From NCBI GenBank assembly GCA_027489175.1, contig JAIYAE010000027.1:62001-126000 (forward strand): a stretch of DNA of 64,000 bases, in the 5' to 3' direction. The notes below the pieces were generated by a model. It searched no databases. It was not told where the DNA came from and worked only from the letters and a program-made list of their open reading frames with translations. Shown piece after piece: positions 1-9,635 of the stretch (positions are counted from its first letter, which is position 1; the number at the start of each line of letters is the position of its first letter). Origin of the DNA: Rhodobacter sp. (GTDB lineage Bacteria > Pseudomonadota > Alphaproteobacteria > Rhodobacterales > Rhodobacteraceae). A program made the translations under genes and the position numbers.

Positions 1-392
1 TGCGGGTCGAACATCTCGCCCACGGCGGGCGAGATCACGGTGATCCCGTGCCGCGTCATCACATTGGTCAGCTCGCGCAGCGTCAGCTCCACCCCTTCGA
101 TCAGCGCGGTGGATGTTGCGCGGCTTTCTTCCGGGATAGCCTGCAAGGCGCGGCTCAAGTTGTCATGCACCGGCAAGAGGTCACGCGCCAACCGCGTGCC
201 GCCGTACATTTCGGCTTCCTTGCGGTCACGCTCGGCCCGCTTGCGGGCGTTCTCCGCCTCGGCCAGCACGCGCATGAACTTGTCACGCATCTCGTCGCGC
301 TCGGCGCGCAGCGCCTCCATCTCATCGAAGGCGGCGTCCATTCCAAAATCTTCCAGCTTCACGTCCTGCGAAGCGGTTTCCTCTTGCGACAT
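1..392 (-). CDS. grpE: GrpE nucleotide exchange factor (partial, N-terminal part)
   Basis: GrpE is the cytoplasmic co-chaperone that releases ADP from DnaK. Only the first 130 codons are present; the gene runs off the left edge. The ATG at 390-392 (reverse) opens an acidic N-terminus (MSQEETASQDVKLEDFG), followed by a long charged helix (about residues 25-65) and the conserved segment around LARDLLPVHDNLSRAL, then the start of the C-terminal beta domain (TRHGITVISPAVGEMFDP). It lies 21 bases downstream of hrcA on the same strand, so the two are probably co-transcribed, a common heat-shock arrangement in alphaproteobacteria. No frame disruption is visible. Confidence 0.93.
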   Translation of the reverse strand, partial: MSQEETASQDVKLEDFGMDAAFDEMEALRAERDEMRDKFMRVLAEAENARKRAERDRKEAEMYGGTRLARDLLPVHDNLSRALQAIPEESRATSTALIEGVELTLRELTNVMTRHGITVISPAVGEMFDP

Positions 393-413
393 CGTCGTGT
401 CCTCGTCTGTCTG

Positions 414-1484
414 TCAGCCCTTGCCCCGGTCCGAAACAAGGCGGCCCACCAGCTGGGCGGTGTAATCGACGATCGGGACGATCCGGCCATAGTTCAGCCG
501 GGTCGGACCGATGACGCCTACCGCGCCGATGATTTTCCGATCAGCGTTCATATAGGGAGAAACCACCAGACTTGAACCGGAAAGTGAGAAAAGCTTGTTC
601 TCTGATCCGATAAAAATGCGCACACCCTCGCCCGCCTCGGTGAGGTGCAGGAATTCGGCAATGTCGCGTTTGCGTTCCAGATCATCGAACAGCACGCGAA
701 TCCGTTCGATTTCCGACTGATCCGCCGCCCCGTCGATCAGATTGGCGCGGCCCCGCACGATCAGCCGCTCAGACGGCTCGCCAGCGTTTTCCCACAGGGC
801 AAGGCCGCCTTCGACCAGTTCGCGCGCCAGCGAATCGATCTCTTGCCGCCGGGCGGCGATTTCGCCCACGATCCGGTGGCGCAGTTCCGAAAGGGTCAGG
901 CCTTCGGCCAAAGCGTTCAAGAAATTCGCCGCCTCACGCATTGAAGAGGGCGTCTGCCCCGGTGGCGGGGTGAACACCCGGTTTTCCACCTGCCCATCGG
1001 CAAAAACCAGCACCACCAGCGCCCGGTCAGCGGACAGGCTCACAAATTCGATATGCCGGATCGCCGCCTCACGCTTTGGCGACAAGACCACGCTTGCCCC
1101 CCGGGTGATGAGAGACAGCGCGGCCCCCACTTCATCCAGCAGGGTCGCAACGTCATGGTCATTCGTGCCCAGCGTCGCGTCGATCTTTTCCTGATCCTCC
1201 GGCGCGACGGTTCCCACTTCCAAAAGGCTGTCCACGAACATCCGCAGGCCCGCCTGCGTCGGTATCCGCCCGGCCGAGATATGGGGGCTATCCAGCAGCC
1301 CCAGATATTCCAGATCCTGCATCACATTGCGCACCGTCGCCGCCGAAACCTTTTCGGACAGGCTGCGCGTCAGGGTGCGTGACCCCACCGGCTCACCCGA
1401 GGTCAGATACCCCTCAACCACCCGGCGAAACACTTCGCGGGTGCGGTCGTTCATTTCAGTGACATGTGGGTTCTGCTGGGTCAT
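414..1484 (-). CDS. hrcA: HrcA heat-inducible transcription repressor
   Basis: HrcA represses chaperone operons by binding CIRCE operators. The 356-residue product has an N-terminal winged helix ([20 protein letters not shown], then [18 protein letters not shown] and the HISAGRIPT turn) and the GAF-like HrcA core, ending [22 protein letters not shown], which is diagnostic. The length fits the family. An ATG at 1454, ten codons in, is a possible alternative start; no strong Shine-Dalgarno sequence marks the first one. It is divergent from rph, with a 110-base gap. I saw no CIRCE inverted repeat nearby, so its targets (typically groESL) are probably elsewhere. Confidence 0.95.
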   Translation of the reverse strand: MTQQNPHVTEMNDRTREVFRRVVEGYLTSGEPVGSRTLTRSLSEKVSAATVRNVMQDLEYLGLLDSPHISAGRIPTQAGLRMFVDSLLEVGTVAPEDQEKIDATLGTNDHDVATLLDEVGAALSLITRGASVVLSPKREAAIRHIEFVSLSADRALVVLVFADGQVENRVFTPPPGQTPSSMREAANFLNALAEGLTLSELRHRIVGEIAARRQEIDSLARELVEGGLALWENAGEPSERLIVRGRANLIDGAADQSEIERIRVLFDDLERKRDIAEFLHLTEAGEGVRIFIGSENKLFSLSGSSLVVSPYMNADRKIIGAVGVIGPTRLNYGRIVPIVDYTAQLVGRLVSDRGKG

Positions 1485-1594
1485 GCGGCGTGCGGTTCAT
1501 CCAAGGGGCGGGCAAAGGTGGAACGGGATCAATCGGGGTTGCATCCGACCTGTTGGGTTGCGTAAGTGGCCGCAATCCAGCGAAAGGTCCGGAA

Positions 1595-2311
1595 ATGCGT
1601 CCGTCAGGCAGAAAACTAAGCGATATACGGACGGTTTCAATCGAAACCGGCGTGATGAAGCATGCCGAAGGGTCCTGCCTGATCAAGATGGGCGAGACCC
1701 ACGTGTTGTGTTCTGCCACGATTGAGGACAAGCCGCCACCGTTCCTGAAGAACACCGGTCAGGGCTGGGTGACGGCGGAATACGGCATGCTGCCCCGCGC
1801 CACCAATTCCCGCACCCGGCGTGAGGCTGCGGCTGGCAAACAGTCCGGTAGAACGCAAGAGATTCAGCGCCTTATCGGTCGCGCCCTGCGCGCGGGCGTG
1901 GACCGCAACGCTCTTGGCGAACGCCAGATCGTCATCGACTGTGATGTGATTCAGGCCGACGGCGGCACCCGCTGCGCCTCGATCACCGGCGGTTGGGTGG
2001 CCTTGCGGCTGGCGGTGAACAAGCTGCTGGCGGCAGGCACGATCATCAGCGACCCGATCCTTGACCATGTCTCGGCCGTCTCTTGCGGCGTCTATGCCGG
2101 GCAGCCGGTCCTTGACCTCGACTATCTGGAAGATTCGGCCGCGGGCACCGATGGCAACTTCGTGATGACCGGCGCCGGCCGCCTGATCGAGGTGCAGATG
2201 TCGGCCGAAGGTGCGGCTTTTTCGCAAGAAGAGCTTCTCCACCTCCTCGACCTCGCCCGCACCGGCAACGCCGCCCTTGTCGCCGCGCAGAAAGCGGCTT
2301 TGGGCCTCTGA
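1595..2311 (+). CDS. rph: Ribonuclease PH
   Basis: RNase PH is a phosphorolytic 3'-5' exoribonuclease that trims tRNA 3' ends. The start at 1595 gives 238 residues, the normal size, beginning [19 protein letters not shown]. Family blocks seen are [27 protein letters not shown], the [14 protein letters not shown] segment, [12 protein letters not shown] and the C-terminal [18 protein letters not shown]. An in-frame upstream extension to 1466 is not conserved-looking and was left out; a purine-rich stretch (AAAGG) precedes the chosen ATG. The stop overlaps the rdgB start by one base, so rph, rdgB and hemW form one operon. Confidence 0.95.
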   Translation: MRPSGRKLSDIRTVSIETGVMKHAEGSCLIKMGETHVLCSATIEDKPPPFLKNTGQGWVTAEYGMLPRATNSRTRREAAAGKQSGRTQEIQRLIGRALRAGVDRNALGERQIVIDCDVIQADGGTRCASITGGWVALRLAVNKLLAAGTIISDPILDHVSAVSCGVYAGQPVLDLDYLEDSAAGTDGNFVMTGAGRLIEVQMSAEGAAFSQEELLHLLDLARTGNAALVAAQKAALGL

Positions 2312-2919
2312 TGCCGGGCGTGATCGGCGATCGTCTGCTGGTTGCCACGCATAATCGCGGCAAGCTGGAAGAGATTGCCGATCTGCTGGCACCCTACGGT
2401 GTGTCTGTCACCGGCGCAGCCGAGCTTGGCCTGCCCGAACCGGAAGAGACCGAGACCACCTTCATCGGCAACGCCCGCCTGAAGGCCCATGCCGCCGCCA
2501 AGGCCAGCGGTCTGGTGGCGCTGGCCGATGACTCCGGCCTGTCGGTCGACGCCTTGGGCGGTGCACCGGGTGTCTTCACCGCCGATTGGGCCACAACCGC
2601 CACCGGCCGCAACTTCGCCGTGGGAATGACCCGCGTCTGGACTGAGCTTGAGACGATCCACGCCCCCGAACCCCGCCTCGCCCAGTTCCGCTGCACCCTC
2701 GTTCTGGCCTGGCCCAACGGCCAAGACCTTGTCTTTGAAGGCGTTTCCCCCGGCCGACTGGTCTGGCCCGGCCGCGGCGACCAAGGTCACGGCTTTGACC
2801 CCATCTTCATGCCAAACGGCCACAGCATCACTTTCGGCGAAATGGACCGTTGGGAGAAAAACCGCCTCTCCCACCGCGCCGATGCCTTCACCAAGCTGGT
2901 AGCGGCCTGTTTCCCGTGA
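2311..2919 (+). CDS. rdgB: RdgB/HAM1 non-canonical purine NTP pyrophosphatase
   Basis: This house-cleaning enzyme hydrolyses dITP, XTP and dHAPTP to monophosphates and keeps deaminated purines out of DNA and RNA. The product has 202 residues with the family signatures VATHNRGKLEEI near the N-terminus (substrate loop), the metal-site segment ETTFIGNARLKA, ALADDSGLSVDALGGAPGV (catalytic Asp) and GHGFDPIFMPNG near the C-terminus. Its ATG shares one base with the rph stop. Its own stop lies inside the GTGA that starts hemW, and a parS-like 16-mer spans the junction. Confidence 0.95.
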   Translation: MPGVIGDRLLVATHNRGKLEEIADLLAPYGVSVTGAAELGLPEPEETETTFIGNARLKAHAAAKASGLVALADDSGLSVDALGGAPGVFTADWATTATGRNFAVGMTRVWTELETIHAPEPRLAQFRCTLVLAWPNGQDLVFEGVSPGRLVWPGRGDQGHGFDPIFMPNGHSITFGEMDRWEKNRLSHRADAFTKLVAACFP

Positions 2920-2923
2920 AACA
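2908..2923. promoter_or_regulatory. parS-like ParB-binding site at the rdgB/hemW junction
   Basis: TGTTTCCCGTGAAACA matches the parS palindrome TGTTTCACGTGAAACA at 15 of 16 positions. It covers the last codons of rdgB and the GTG start of hemW, about 2 kb from parA-parB. The identification rests on sequence match and context only. Confidence 0.6.
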
Positions 2924-4115
2924 GGCGTTGGAAGTCCCGGCTTACGAAGACTGGCGCCACGCGGGTTTTGGCCTCTACCTGCACTGGCCCTTTTGCCAGT
3001 CAAAATGCCCCTACTGCGACTTCAACAGCCATGTCGCGGCCTCGGTCGACCAATCCCGCTGGCTCACCGCATTTGAGGCCGAAATTGACCGTATCGGCGC
3101 CCTGACCAATGGCCGCATCCTGAACACCATCTTCTTCGGCGGCGGCACGCCCTCACTGATGGACCCCGCGCTGGTGCAAGGCATCCTCGACCGCGTCCGC
3201 TCCACCTGGAACCTCGCGAATGACATTGAGATTACGCTGGAAGCGAACCCCGGCTCGGTTGAGGCTGCCCGCTTCGCCGGCTATGCCAAGGCGGGGGTCA
3301 ACCGGGTTTCCTTGGGAATTCAATCCCTTGACGCGGGCGACCTCCGCCGCCTTGGCCGAATGCACAGCGTGGATGAGGCACTGGCCGCCGTCGCCATCGC
3401 CCAATCCACCTTCGACCGCGTCAGCTTTGACCTGATCTACGCCCGCCAAGACCAGACCCTGACCGCCTGGCGGGATGAGCTTTCGCGCGCCATCGATCTT
3501 GGCACCTCGCACCTCTCGCTGTACCAGCTGACGGTCGAAGACGGCACCGTCTTCGGTCAGATGCACGCCAAGAACCTCCTACGCGGCCTGCCGACGGAAG
3601 ATCTCTCCGCTGACATGTTCGAACTGACGCAAGAGGTCACCGCCGCCGCCGGCCTGCCCGCCTATGAGGTCTCGAATCACGCCCGGCCCGGCGACGAATC
3701 ACGGCACAACCTCATTTACTGGCGGATGGGCGACTATGCGGGAATCGGCCCCGGCGCGCATGGCCGCCTTACCCTCGGCAACCGACGCGTCGCCACGGAA
3801 GCCGCACGGATGCCGACCGCCTGGCTGGATCAGACCCTTGTGGCCCCCGGCAAGGCAGAGCGGGTTGAGACCCTGCCCCCGCAGGACCGCGCCAGTGAAT
3901 ATCTGATGTTCGCCCTGCGCCTAAAGGAAGGCGCCTCGCTGTCCCGCTACACCGCCCTCGCAGGTGCCGCGCTGCTCGAAAACGCCTTAGCAGAAATGAT
4001 TGGACTTGGCTTTCTGCAACGCCACGGCGACCGCATCACAACCACCGAAACCGGCGTGATGATGCTGAACGCCGTGCTGCGCGCCCTTCTGGCCGACCGT
4101 AGCAGCGCAGGCTAA
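2916..4115 (+). CDS. hemW: HemW, radical-SAM heme chaperone
   Basis: HemW is a radical-SAM protein related to HemN but thought to bind heme and deliver it to target proteins rather than act as coproporphyrinogen oxidase. The GTG at 2916 overlaps the rdgB stop and gives 399 residues. The [4Fe-4S] motif is WPFCQSKCPYCDFNSH (Cys-x3-Cys-x2-Cys, residues about 25-32), followed by the SAM-binding stretch FFGGGTPS. The motif RHNLIYW (HNxxYW) is typical of HemW and absent from true HemN. The 3' end overlaps the convergent parB stop by four bases. Confidence 0.93.
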   Translation: MKQALEVPAYEDWRHAGFGLYLHWPFCQSKCPYCDFNSHVAASVDQSRWLTAFEAEIDRIGALTNGRILNTIFFGGGTPSLMDPALVQGILDRVRSTWNLANDIEITLEANPGSVEAARFAGYAKAGVNRVSLGIQSLDAGDLRRLGRMHSVDEALAAVAIAQSTFDRVSFDLIYARQDQTLTAWRDELSRAIDLGTSHLSLYQLTVEDGTVFGQMHAKNLLRGLPTEDLSADMFELTQEVTAAAGLPAYEVSNHARPGDESRHNLIYWRMGDYAGIGPGAHGRLTLGNRRVATEAARMPTAWLDQTLVAPGKAERVETLPPQDRASEYLMFALRLKEGASLSRYTALAGAALLENALAEMIGLGFLQRHGDRITTTETGVMMLNAVLRALLADRSSAG

Positions 4116-5023
4116 TCGTCGCTGCGGGCAAGCCGATCTGGTAAATTGGAAAGCACCTGACACAAGATGTCGAGGTCTTCCAGACTGTCATAGCGGATCG
4201 TGACCTGCCCACCCTCGCCCCCAGGCGCATGCTCGATCCGCACCGGCATCCCCAGGTTCGCAGAAAGATCTGCCTCCAGTGCCCGGGTATCGGCATCCTT
4301 CGATGACCCCGCAGCGGGCTTCCGATCCGGCGCCTTCGCCATCGCTTGCGTCTTCACAAGCTTTTCGGTTTCCCGCACCGACAGGCCCTTCGCCACGATC
4401 TGCCCAGCCATCTCCGCGGCCTTGGGGCTGCCGATCAGCGCCCGCGCATGGCCCGCCGACAAGCTGCCATCGCGCACCATGTCCTGAACTTCCGCGGGGA
4501 GTGTCAGCAGCCGCAGCAGGTTCGCCACATGGCTGCGGCTTTTGCTCAGCGCCTCTGCCAGTTTCTCTTGGGTATGACCGAATCGGGTCATCAACTGGCG
4601 AAAGCCCAACGCTTCTTCAATGGCACTCAGGTCAGACCGCTGGATGTTCTCGATGATAGCGATTTCAAGGACTTCGCTGTCATCCAGCTCCCGAATCACC
4701 ACGGGCACTTCATGCAGTTGCGCCAGCTGCGCCGCCCGCCAACGACGTTCGCCCGCAACGATCTCATAAATGTCGCGACCCATTTTCCGGCGCACGATCA
4801 GAGGCTGGATCACCCCTTTCTGCCGAATCGAAGCGGCCAACCCTTCAAGCTCTTCCTGATTGAAGTCGAGGCGCGGCTGTTGCGGGTTCGGCTCCAACTT
4901 GTCGATCGGCAGCACCGTTTCGGCCCGCCGCCCACCCGCCTGGTCTGGCCCGGCAAGGTTCACATCTGCCATCAGCGCCGAAAGACCCCGGCCAAGGCCC
5001 CGCTTCTCAATCTTACCACTCAT
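4112..5023 (-). CDS. parB: ParB chromosome-partitioning protein (CTPase, parS-binding)
   Basis: ParB loads at parS, spreads as a CTP-dependent clamp and works with ParA to segregate newly copied origins. The 303-residue product begins with the ParA-activating tail (KIEKRGLGRGLSALMA). It then has the CTP-binding region with GERRWRAAQ and ENIQRSDL (about residues 90-130), a helix-turn-helix (TQEKLAEALSKSRSHVANLLRLL) and a C-terminal dimerisation domain. It lies three bases downstream of parA. Candidate parS sites occur at 2908, 6411 and 8316. Confidence 0.95.
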   Translation of the reverse strand: MSGKIEKRGLGRGLSALMADVNLAGPDQAGGRRAETVLPIDKLEPNPQQPRLDFNQEELEGLAASIRQKGVIQPLIVRRKMGRDIYEIVAGERRWRAAQLAQLHEVPVVIRELDDSEVLEIAIIENIQRSDLSAIEEALGFRQLMTRFGHTQEKLAEALSKSRSHVANLLRLLTLPAEVQDMVRDGSLSAGHARALIGSPKAAEMAGQIVAKGLSVRETEKLVKTQAMAKAPDRKPAAGSSKDADTRALEADLSANLGMPVRIEHAPGGEGGQVTIRYDSLEDLDILCQVLSNLPDRLARSDD

Positions 5024-5026
5024 GCG

Positions 5027-5845
5027 TCAAGCCCCTGACTCTACAACAGTTTTTCGCCTTGCAGCGATCTCGCGCGCCAGCGCCCGATAGGCCGCCGCCC
5101 CCTTGGATGCGGTATCATAACTCAGCACCGGCAGCGCGTGTGACGGCGCCTCGCTGATCCGAACGTTGCGCGGAATCGTCGTCTTCATCACCAGATCGCC
5201 CATGTTGCTGCGCGCGTCCGCTTCGACCTGTGCGGTCAGCTTGTTGCGGCTGTCGTGCATCGTCAGGACGACCCCTTCGATTCGCAACGCAGGATTGGCC
5301 GACCGTCGCACATCCCGAATCGTCAGCATCAGCTGCGACAGGCCCTCAAGCGCGAAGAATTCGCACTGCAGCGGCACCAGCACCGAATCACAAGCAACCA
5401 TGGCATTGACGGTCATCAAACTCAGCGACGGCGGGCAATCGATCAGGATGTAGTCAAATCCGAACGCGTCCATTTCCGGTCGGCGCAGGGCATCATACAA
5501 CAGAAAGCTGCGCTTTTCGTTCGCCATGATTTCCAGGTCAGCCGAGGAAAGGTCGGCATTGGCTGGAATGATATGAACCCGGTCAAGGGACGTCGGCAAC
5601 ACAACATCTTGCAGGTCTGCGCCATCAACGATCAAGTCATAGCTTGTCTTCTTGCGCTTATCCGGCCTGATGCCCAAACCGGTGGATGAGTTTCCCTGCG
5701 GATCGATGTCAACCAGAAGCACGTTGCTTCCCAGTTCAGCAAGCCCGGCCGCAAGATTGATCGCCGTCGTGGTCTTCCCCACGCCGCCCTTTTGGTTGGC
5801 CAGCGCCATGATATGGGCCCGCGCCCCGTCAGTCTTGCTTTGCAC
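5027..5845 (-). CDS. parA: ParA chromosome-partitioning ATPase
   Basis: ParA forms an ATP-dependent gradient on the nucleoid that moves ParB-parS complexes. The 272 residues carry the deviant Walker A motif KGGVGKTT (about residues 19-26), DIDPQGNSSTGLG (switch I) and Walker B ILIDCPPSLSLMT. The chosen start is GTG at 5845, inside the end of rsmG (17-base overlap); an ATG 12 codons in, at 5809, would begin only a few residues before the P-loop and is less likely. The gene order rsmG-parA-parB indicates co-transcription. Confidence 0.95.
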   Translation of the reverse strand: MQSKTDGARAHIMALANQKGGVGKTTTAINLAAGLAELGSNVLLVDIDPQGNSSTGLGIRPDKRKKTSYDLIVDGADLQDVVLPTSLDRVHIIPANADLSSADLEIMANEKRSFLLYDALRRPEMDAFGFDYILIDCPPSLSLMTVNAMVACDSVLVPLQCEFFALEGLSQLMLTIRDVRRSANPALRIEGVVLTMHDSRNKLTAQVEADARSNMGDLVMKTTIPRNVRISEAPSHALPVLSYDTASKGAAAYRALAREIAARRKTVVESGA

Positions 5846-6461
5846 GTTCGATGTTCCTGATGCTCAGAATGGCGGCGTTCGGGTCAGAGAGGCTCGGCTT
5901 TGACTCAAGATCGAATCGCCAGGCCTGTCGCGCAACCGCTGCTTCTTCCGCATGTCGCGCGCCCTTTGGAAACAGCGCAACACCTCCCGGCGCAATATGC
6001 TGAAGCGCGTAGGGCAGCAGATCATTCAGCGGGGCCAAAGCCCGGGCAGAAACGACATCGGCCTTTAGTCCAGGCAGGGATTCGATTCGGTCCGTCCTCA
6101 CATCAACAGTCAGCGAAAGCGCCGTTGCCGCGTGGCGCAGGAAGGTGGCCTTGCGCGCGTCGGATTCCACAAGCGTCACTTTCAGTCCCGGCATGGCTTC
6201 TTTCGCCAGAATCGCAATCACCAGACCAGGGAAGCCGCCGCCAGAACCGATGTCGAGCCAATGCGTCGCCCCCTCTGGGCAAAACGCAAAAAGTTGCGCG
6301 GAATCAACAATGTGGCGACCCCAGATCTCTGAAACGCTGGACTTGCTGATCAAGTTAATCGCGGGCGTCCAGCGCTTGACCATCGCTTCAAACTCCTGGA
6401 GCCGCCCTAATGTTTCACGTGAAACAATCTGATCCGCCACCTTGTCCGCGACCACGGTCAT
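5829..6461 (-). CDS. rsmG: RsmG, 16S rRNA m7G527 methyltransferase (GidB)
   Basis: RsmG methylates N7 of G527 in 16S rRNA using SAM. The product has 210 residues with the SAM-binding glycine loop [17 protein letters not shown] (about residues 68-84), the acidic loop [15 protein letters not shown] and the SARALAPL segment typical of GidB. The gene begins inside the mnmG stop (ATGA overlap). Codons for the N-terminal VSRETL stretch coincide with the perfect parS palindrome, so this stretch is under both protein and DNA-site constraint. Confidence 0.95.
   Translation of the reverse strand: MTVVADKVADQIVSRETLGRLQEFEAMVKRWTPAINLISKSSVSEIWGRHIVDSAQLFAFCPEGATHWLDIGSGGGFPGLVIAILAKEAMPGLKVTLVESDARKATFLRHAATALSLTVDVRTDRIESLPGLKADVVSARALAPLNDLLPYALQHIAPGGVALFPKGARHAEEAAVARQAWRFDLESKPSLSDPNAAILSIRNIERAKQD
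6411..6426. promoter_or_regulatory. parS centromere site (perfect 16-bp palindrome)
   Basis: TGTTTCACGTGAAACA is a perfect palindrome identical to the widely conserved chromosomal parS consensus. It lies within the 5' coding part of rsmG, under 600 bases upstream of parA and about 5 kb from the candidate origin. Confidence 0.93.
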
Positions 6462-8332
6462 CCCGCCTGCCGCTGTGACATCGGGCGCCGAAGATGCGCA
6501 AGGATAAGCAAAAGCGCCGCCGGGGTCACACCCTCCAGCCGCGCCGCATGCAGCAAGGTCTCAGGGCGCGCCCGGGTCAGCTTCATTTTCATCTCGTTCG
6601 AAAGGCCGGACAGGGAGCTGTAGTCAAAATTCTCGGGAATCACTTGGGTTTCCTGGCGCTGCAGGTCTGCGACCTCTTTGGCCTGGCGCTGGCTGTATTG
6701 GTCGTAGATCGCTTCGGTCTGCAACTGGGTCAGCACGTCTACCGCCAGATCCTGATACACCGGGAAAACGGCGCGCAAGGCGAGAGGGTCCGCCCCTGTA
6801 AGCCCCAACGCCTCGTAAGCATTGCGTTTTCCGCCGTCCCGGCTGACCACAACACCCGAGTCGTTCAACGCTTTCGGCGTCAAGGTCTCCGACAGCAGTC
6901 GCCCACGCGCAGCATCGAGGGAGTCCATCTTGGCGGCAAAACTTTGCGCGCGGGCCACACCGACGCACCCAGCTCGCACGCCAACCGGTGTCAGGCGCTG
7001 GTCGGCATTGTCGGCCCGCACGGTGAGACGAAACTCGGCGCGCGAAGTGAACATGCGGTATGGCTCCGTCACCCCCCGGCCCGTCAGATCGTCGATCATC
7101 ACACCGATATAGCTTTCCGTACGGCTGAACTCGACCGCCGGGCGCTCCAACGCGGCGGCAGCGGCGTTCAGCCCGGCCACCAGGCCCTGCGCCGCGGCCT
7201 CTTCATAGCCGGTGGTGCCGTTGATTTGCCCAGCGAAGTAAAGGCCGGCCACCGCCTTCGTCTCAAGCGTCCGCCGCAACCCGCGCGGATCGAAGAAATC
7301 ATACTCGATGGCATAGCCAGGTTGCAGAATCACCGTCTGCTCCAACCCGCGAATCGTCCGGATGTAGGCATGCTGCACATCCTCCGGCAGGGATGTTGAC
7401 AGGCCATTCGGATAGACCGTGTGGTCGTCCAGGCCTTCAGGTTCCAGGAATACCTGATGGCTGGTCTTGTCGGCGAACCGCACGATCTTGTCTTCGATCG
7501 AGGGGCAGTAGCGTGGGCCGATGCCTTCAATATGACCACCATACATAGCGGACCGACCAAGGTTTTCCCGCACGATCTGGTGTGTCGCCTCAGACGTGTG
7601 GGTGATCCCACAGGCAATCTGCCGCGCCTCGGGTACCCGGTTCAGGAAGGAAAACACTGACGGCTCATCATCGCCGGGCTGCATTTCCAACGCGGCCCAG
7701 TCGATCGTCCTGCCATCCAAGCGCGGTGGCGTTCCGGTTTTCAGCCGGCCAATCGGCAGGGCCAGCTCGGCCAACTGCGCCGCGAGCAGCTTGGACGGCG
7801 AATCGCCCATCCGGCCGCCTTGCATCCGCCGGTCGCCGATGTGAATCACCCCGTTCAGGAAGGTGCCCGCTGTCAGAACCACGCGATGCGCTGACAATAA
7901 CTCGCCAGACGCCAGCTCAACGCCCTGCACAGCACCCGCCACAAACATGAGCCGGGCGACTTCGCCTTCGATGATCGTCAGCCCAAGCTGCTGCGCCAGC
8001 TCTTGCTGCATCGCCTGACGGTAGAGCCGCCGGTCGATCTGCGCCCGCGGGCCCTGCACAGCCGGCCCTTTCCGACGGTTCAGCAAACGGAACTGGATCC
8101 CGGCGCGGTCAGCCATCCGGCCCATCACGCCATCCAGAGCGTCAATCTCCCGCACCAGGTGGCCTTTGCCGAGGCCGCCGATGGCCGGATTGCAGGACAT
8201 GGCACCAATCGCCTCGACCCGCAGTGTCACCAAAGCGGTCGCAGCCCCCATCCGCGCCGCGGCAGTTGCCGCTTCGGTCCCGGCATGGCCGCCGCCAATC
8301 ACGATGACATCGTAGTGTTTCACGTGGAACAC
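6458..8332 (-). CDS. mnmG: MnmG (GidA), tRNA U34 carboxymethylaminomethyl-modifying FAD enzyme
   Basis: With MnmE, MnmG installs cmnm5 or nm5 groups on the wobble uridine of several tRNAs. The 624 residues open with the FAD Rossmann motif [22 protein letters not shown], followed by the [20 protein letters not shown] block and [13 protein letters not shown]; the helical tRNA/MnmE-binding domain ends the protein ([18 protein letters not shown]). The start taken is GTG at 8332 (MFHVKHYDV); GTG at 8323 has a better-spaced AAGG and is an alternative. A parS-like sequence covers the first codons. It lies four bases after mnmE. Confidence 0.96.
   Translation of the reverse strand: MFHVKHYDVIVIGGGHAGTEAATAAARMGAATALVTLRVEAIGAMSCNPAIGGLGKGHLVREIDALDGVMGRMADRAGIQFRLLNRRKGPAVQGPRAQIDRRLYRQAMQQELAQQLGLTIIEGEVARLMFVAGAVQGVELASGELLSAHRVVLTAGTFLNGVIHIGDRRMQGGRMGDSPSKLLAAQLAELALPIGRLKTGTPPRLDGRTIDWAALEMQPGDDEPSVFSFLNRVPEARQIACGITHTSEATHQIVRENLGRSAMYGGHIEGIGPRYCPSIEDKIVRFADKTSHQVFLEPEGLDDHTVYPNGLSTSLPEDVQHAYIRTIRGLEQTVILQPGYAIEYDFFDPRGLRRTLETKAVAGLYFAGQINGTTGYEEAAAQGLVAGLNAAAAALERPAVEFSRTESYIGVMIDDLTGRGVTEPYRMFTSRAEFRLTVRADNADQRLTPVGVRAGCVGVARAQSFAAKMDSLDAARGRLLSETLTPKALNDSGVVVSRDGGKRNAYEALGLTGADPLALRAVFPVYQDLAVDVLTQLQTEAIYDQYSQRQAKEVADLQRQETQVIPENFDYSSLSGLSNEMKMKLTRARPETLLHAARLEGVTPAALLLILAHLRRPMSQRQAG
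8316..8331. promoter_or_regulatory. parS-like ParB-binding site over the mnmG start
   Basis: TGTTTCACGTGGAACA differs from the parS consensus at one position and encodes the first residues of MnmG (FHVKH). A parS-like sequence at the mnmG start is familiar in alphaproteobacteria. It is about 3.2 kb from the candidate origin. Confidence 0.75.
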
Positions 8333-8335
8333 CCT

Positions 8336-9622
8336 TCACTTGCCGATGCAGAAACTTGCAAAAATCTCGCCGAGGAGGTCATCCACATCCACCCGCCCGA
8401 CCAGCGCATCCAGTGCCCGGGCGGCGCGGCGCAGATGGTCGGCTGCCAGCTCGACTCGCTGGCCCTCCCTTAGCACCTCTGCCCGCGCTTCGGCCAGAGC
8501 GGTCAGCGCACCAGTGACTGCCAGCCGGTGCCGTTCGCGCACCAAAGCGCCGGCCGAGGCGACACGACCCTGCAAAATCTCGCCGATCTGCGTCAGTACT
8601 TCGCTGACGCCAGCACCGGTCAGGCCAGAGACTGCCAGCCCGTCATACCCAGATATTGTGTCCGCTTTCCCACGAACAACCAAATCATCGGCCTCAGCCA
8701 CCAAACCGGGCAGATCAGCGCCTTCACCAAGGAACAGCCGCAGATCGGCCCCCTGCGCCCGTGCCACCGCCCGGTCAATTCCCGCCTGTTCCAGCACGTC
8801 CTCGGTTTCGCGCAGGCCCGCCGTGTCGAGGAAGGTCACCGCCAACCCGTCAATTTCCATCCGGACTTCGATCACATCCCGCGTCGTCCCCGCGATGTCT
8901 GACGTAATCGCCGCTTCGCGCCCCGCCAGCCGGTTCAAAAGCGTGGATTTTCCGGCGTTCGGCGCGCCGACGATCGCAACCTCAAACCCATCGCGGATGC
9001 GCTCAGCTGCCGCGACCCCGGCCGCCTCGCGCCCCAGATCGGCCATCAGCCCGTCAATCAGCCCCATAACCTCGGGTGAGACGTCGACCGGCACCTCCTC
9101 GTCAGCGAAATCGATGGTGGCCTCAAGAAGCGCGCCCGCGCGGATCAGGTCGCGCCGCCAGTCCTCAACCCGCTGGCCGACAGACCCGGACAGAACGCGA
9201 ACCGCCTGCCGCCGCTGCGCCTCGGTTTCGGCGTCGATCAGGTCGGCCAGGCCTTCGACCTGCGTCAGGTCCAGCACCCCGTTTTCCAGGGCGCGGCGGG
9301 TGAATTCGCCGGGCTCCGCAAGCCGCAGGCCCGGCTGATCAGCCAAGGCCCTCAGAACCGCCCCCACCACAGCCACGCCGCCGTGCAGGTGCAGTTCCAC
9401 CACAGCCTCACCGGTGAAGCTTGCGCCTTTGGCAAAGGTCAGGACCAGCGCCTCATCCAGCAGCTCACCACGCCAGGTCAGCCGCCGAAGCCCCGCGACA
9501 CGCGGTTCGGGCAGCTTGTGGCACAAGGCACCCGCCGCAGCATGGGCCTCAGGCCCTGAAATCCGCACCACGGCAAGTCCGGCACGACCCCGCGCCGTGG
9601 CGGTGGCATAGATCGTGTCCAT
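8336..9622 (-). CDS. mnmE: MnmE (TrmE), tRNA modification GTPase
   Basis: MnmE is the potassium-dependent GTPase partner of MnmG. The 428-residue product has the formyl-THF-binding N-terminal domain ([20 protein letters not shown], then [21 protein letters not shown]), a helical domain with an inserted G domain (G1 [10 protein letters not shown]2 around [10 protein letters not shown]3 DTAGLRE) and the C-terminal FCIGK motif with the catalytic-region cysteine. It is short for the family (E. coli is about 454 residues) but no motif is missing. It sits between rho and mnmG in one minus-strand run. Confidence 0.95.
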   Translation of the reverse strand: MDTIYATATARGRAGLAVVRISGPEAHAAAGALCHKLPEPRVAGLRRLTWRGELLDEALVLTFAKGASFTGEAVVELHLHGGVAVVGAVLRALADQPGLRLAEPGEFTRRALENGVLDLTQVEGLADLIDAETEAQRRQAVRVLSGSVGQRVEDWRRDLIRAGALLEATIDFADEEVPVDVSPEVMGLIDGLMADLGREAAGVAAAERIRDGFEVAIVGAPNAGKSTLLNRLAGREAAITSDIAGTTRDVIEVRMEIDGLAVTFLDTAGLRETEDVLEQAGIDRAVARAQGADLRLFLGEGADLPGLVAEADDLVVRGKADTISGYDGLAVSGLTGAGVSEVLTQIGEILQGRVASAGALVRERHRLAVTGALTALAEARAEVLREGQRVELAADHLRRAARALDALVGRVDVDDLLGEIFASFCIGK

Positions 9623-9635
9623 AGCCGCCTCTGGA

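Noticed and set aside
1485-1594. Search for a CIRCE operator in the hrcA/rph gap
   Set aside because: No TTAGCACTC-type arm or its inverse was found; HrcA autoregulation cannot be claimed.
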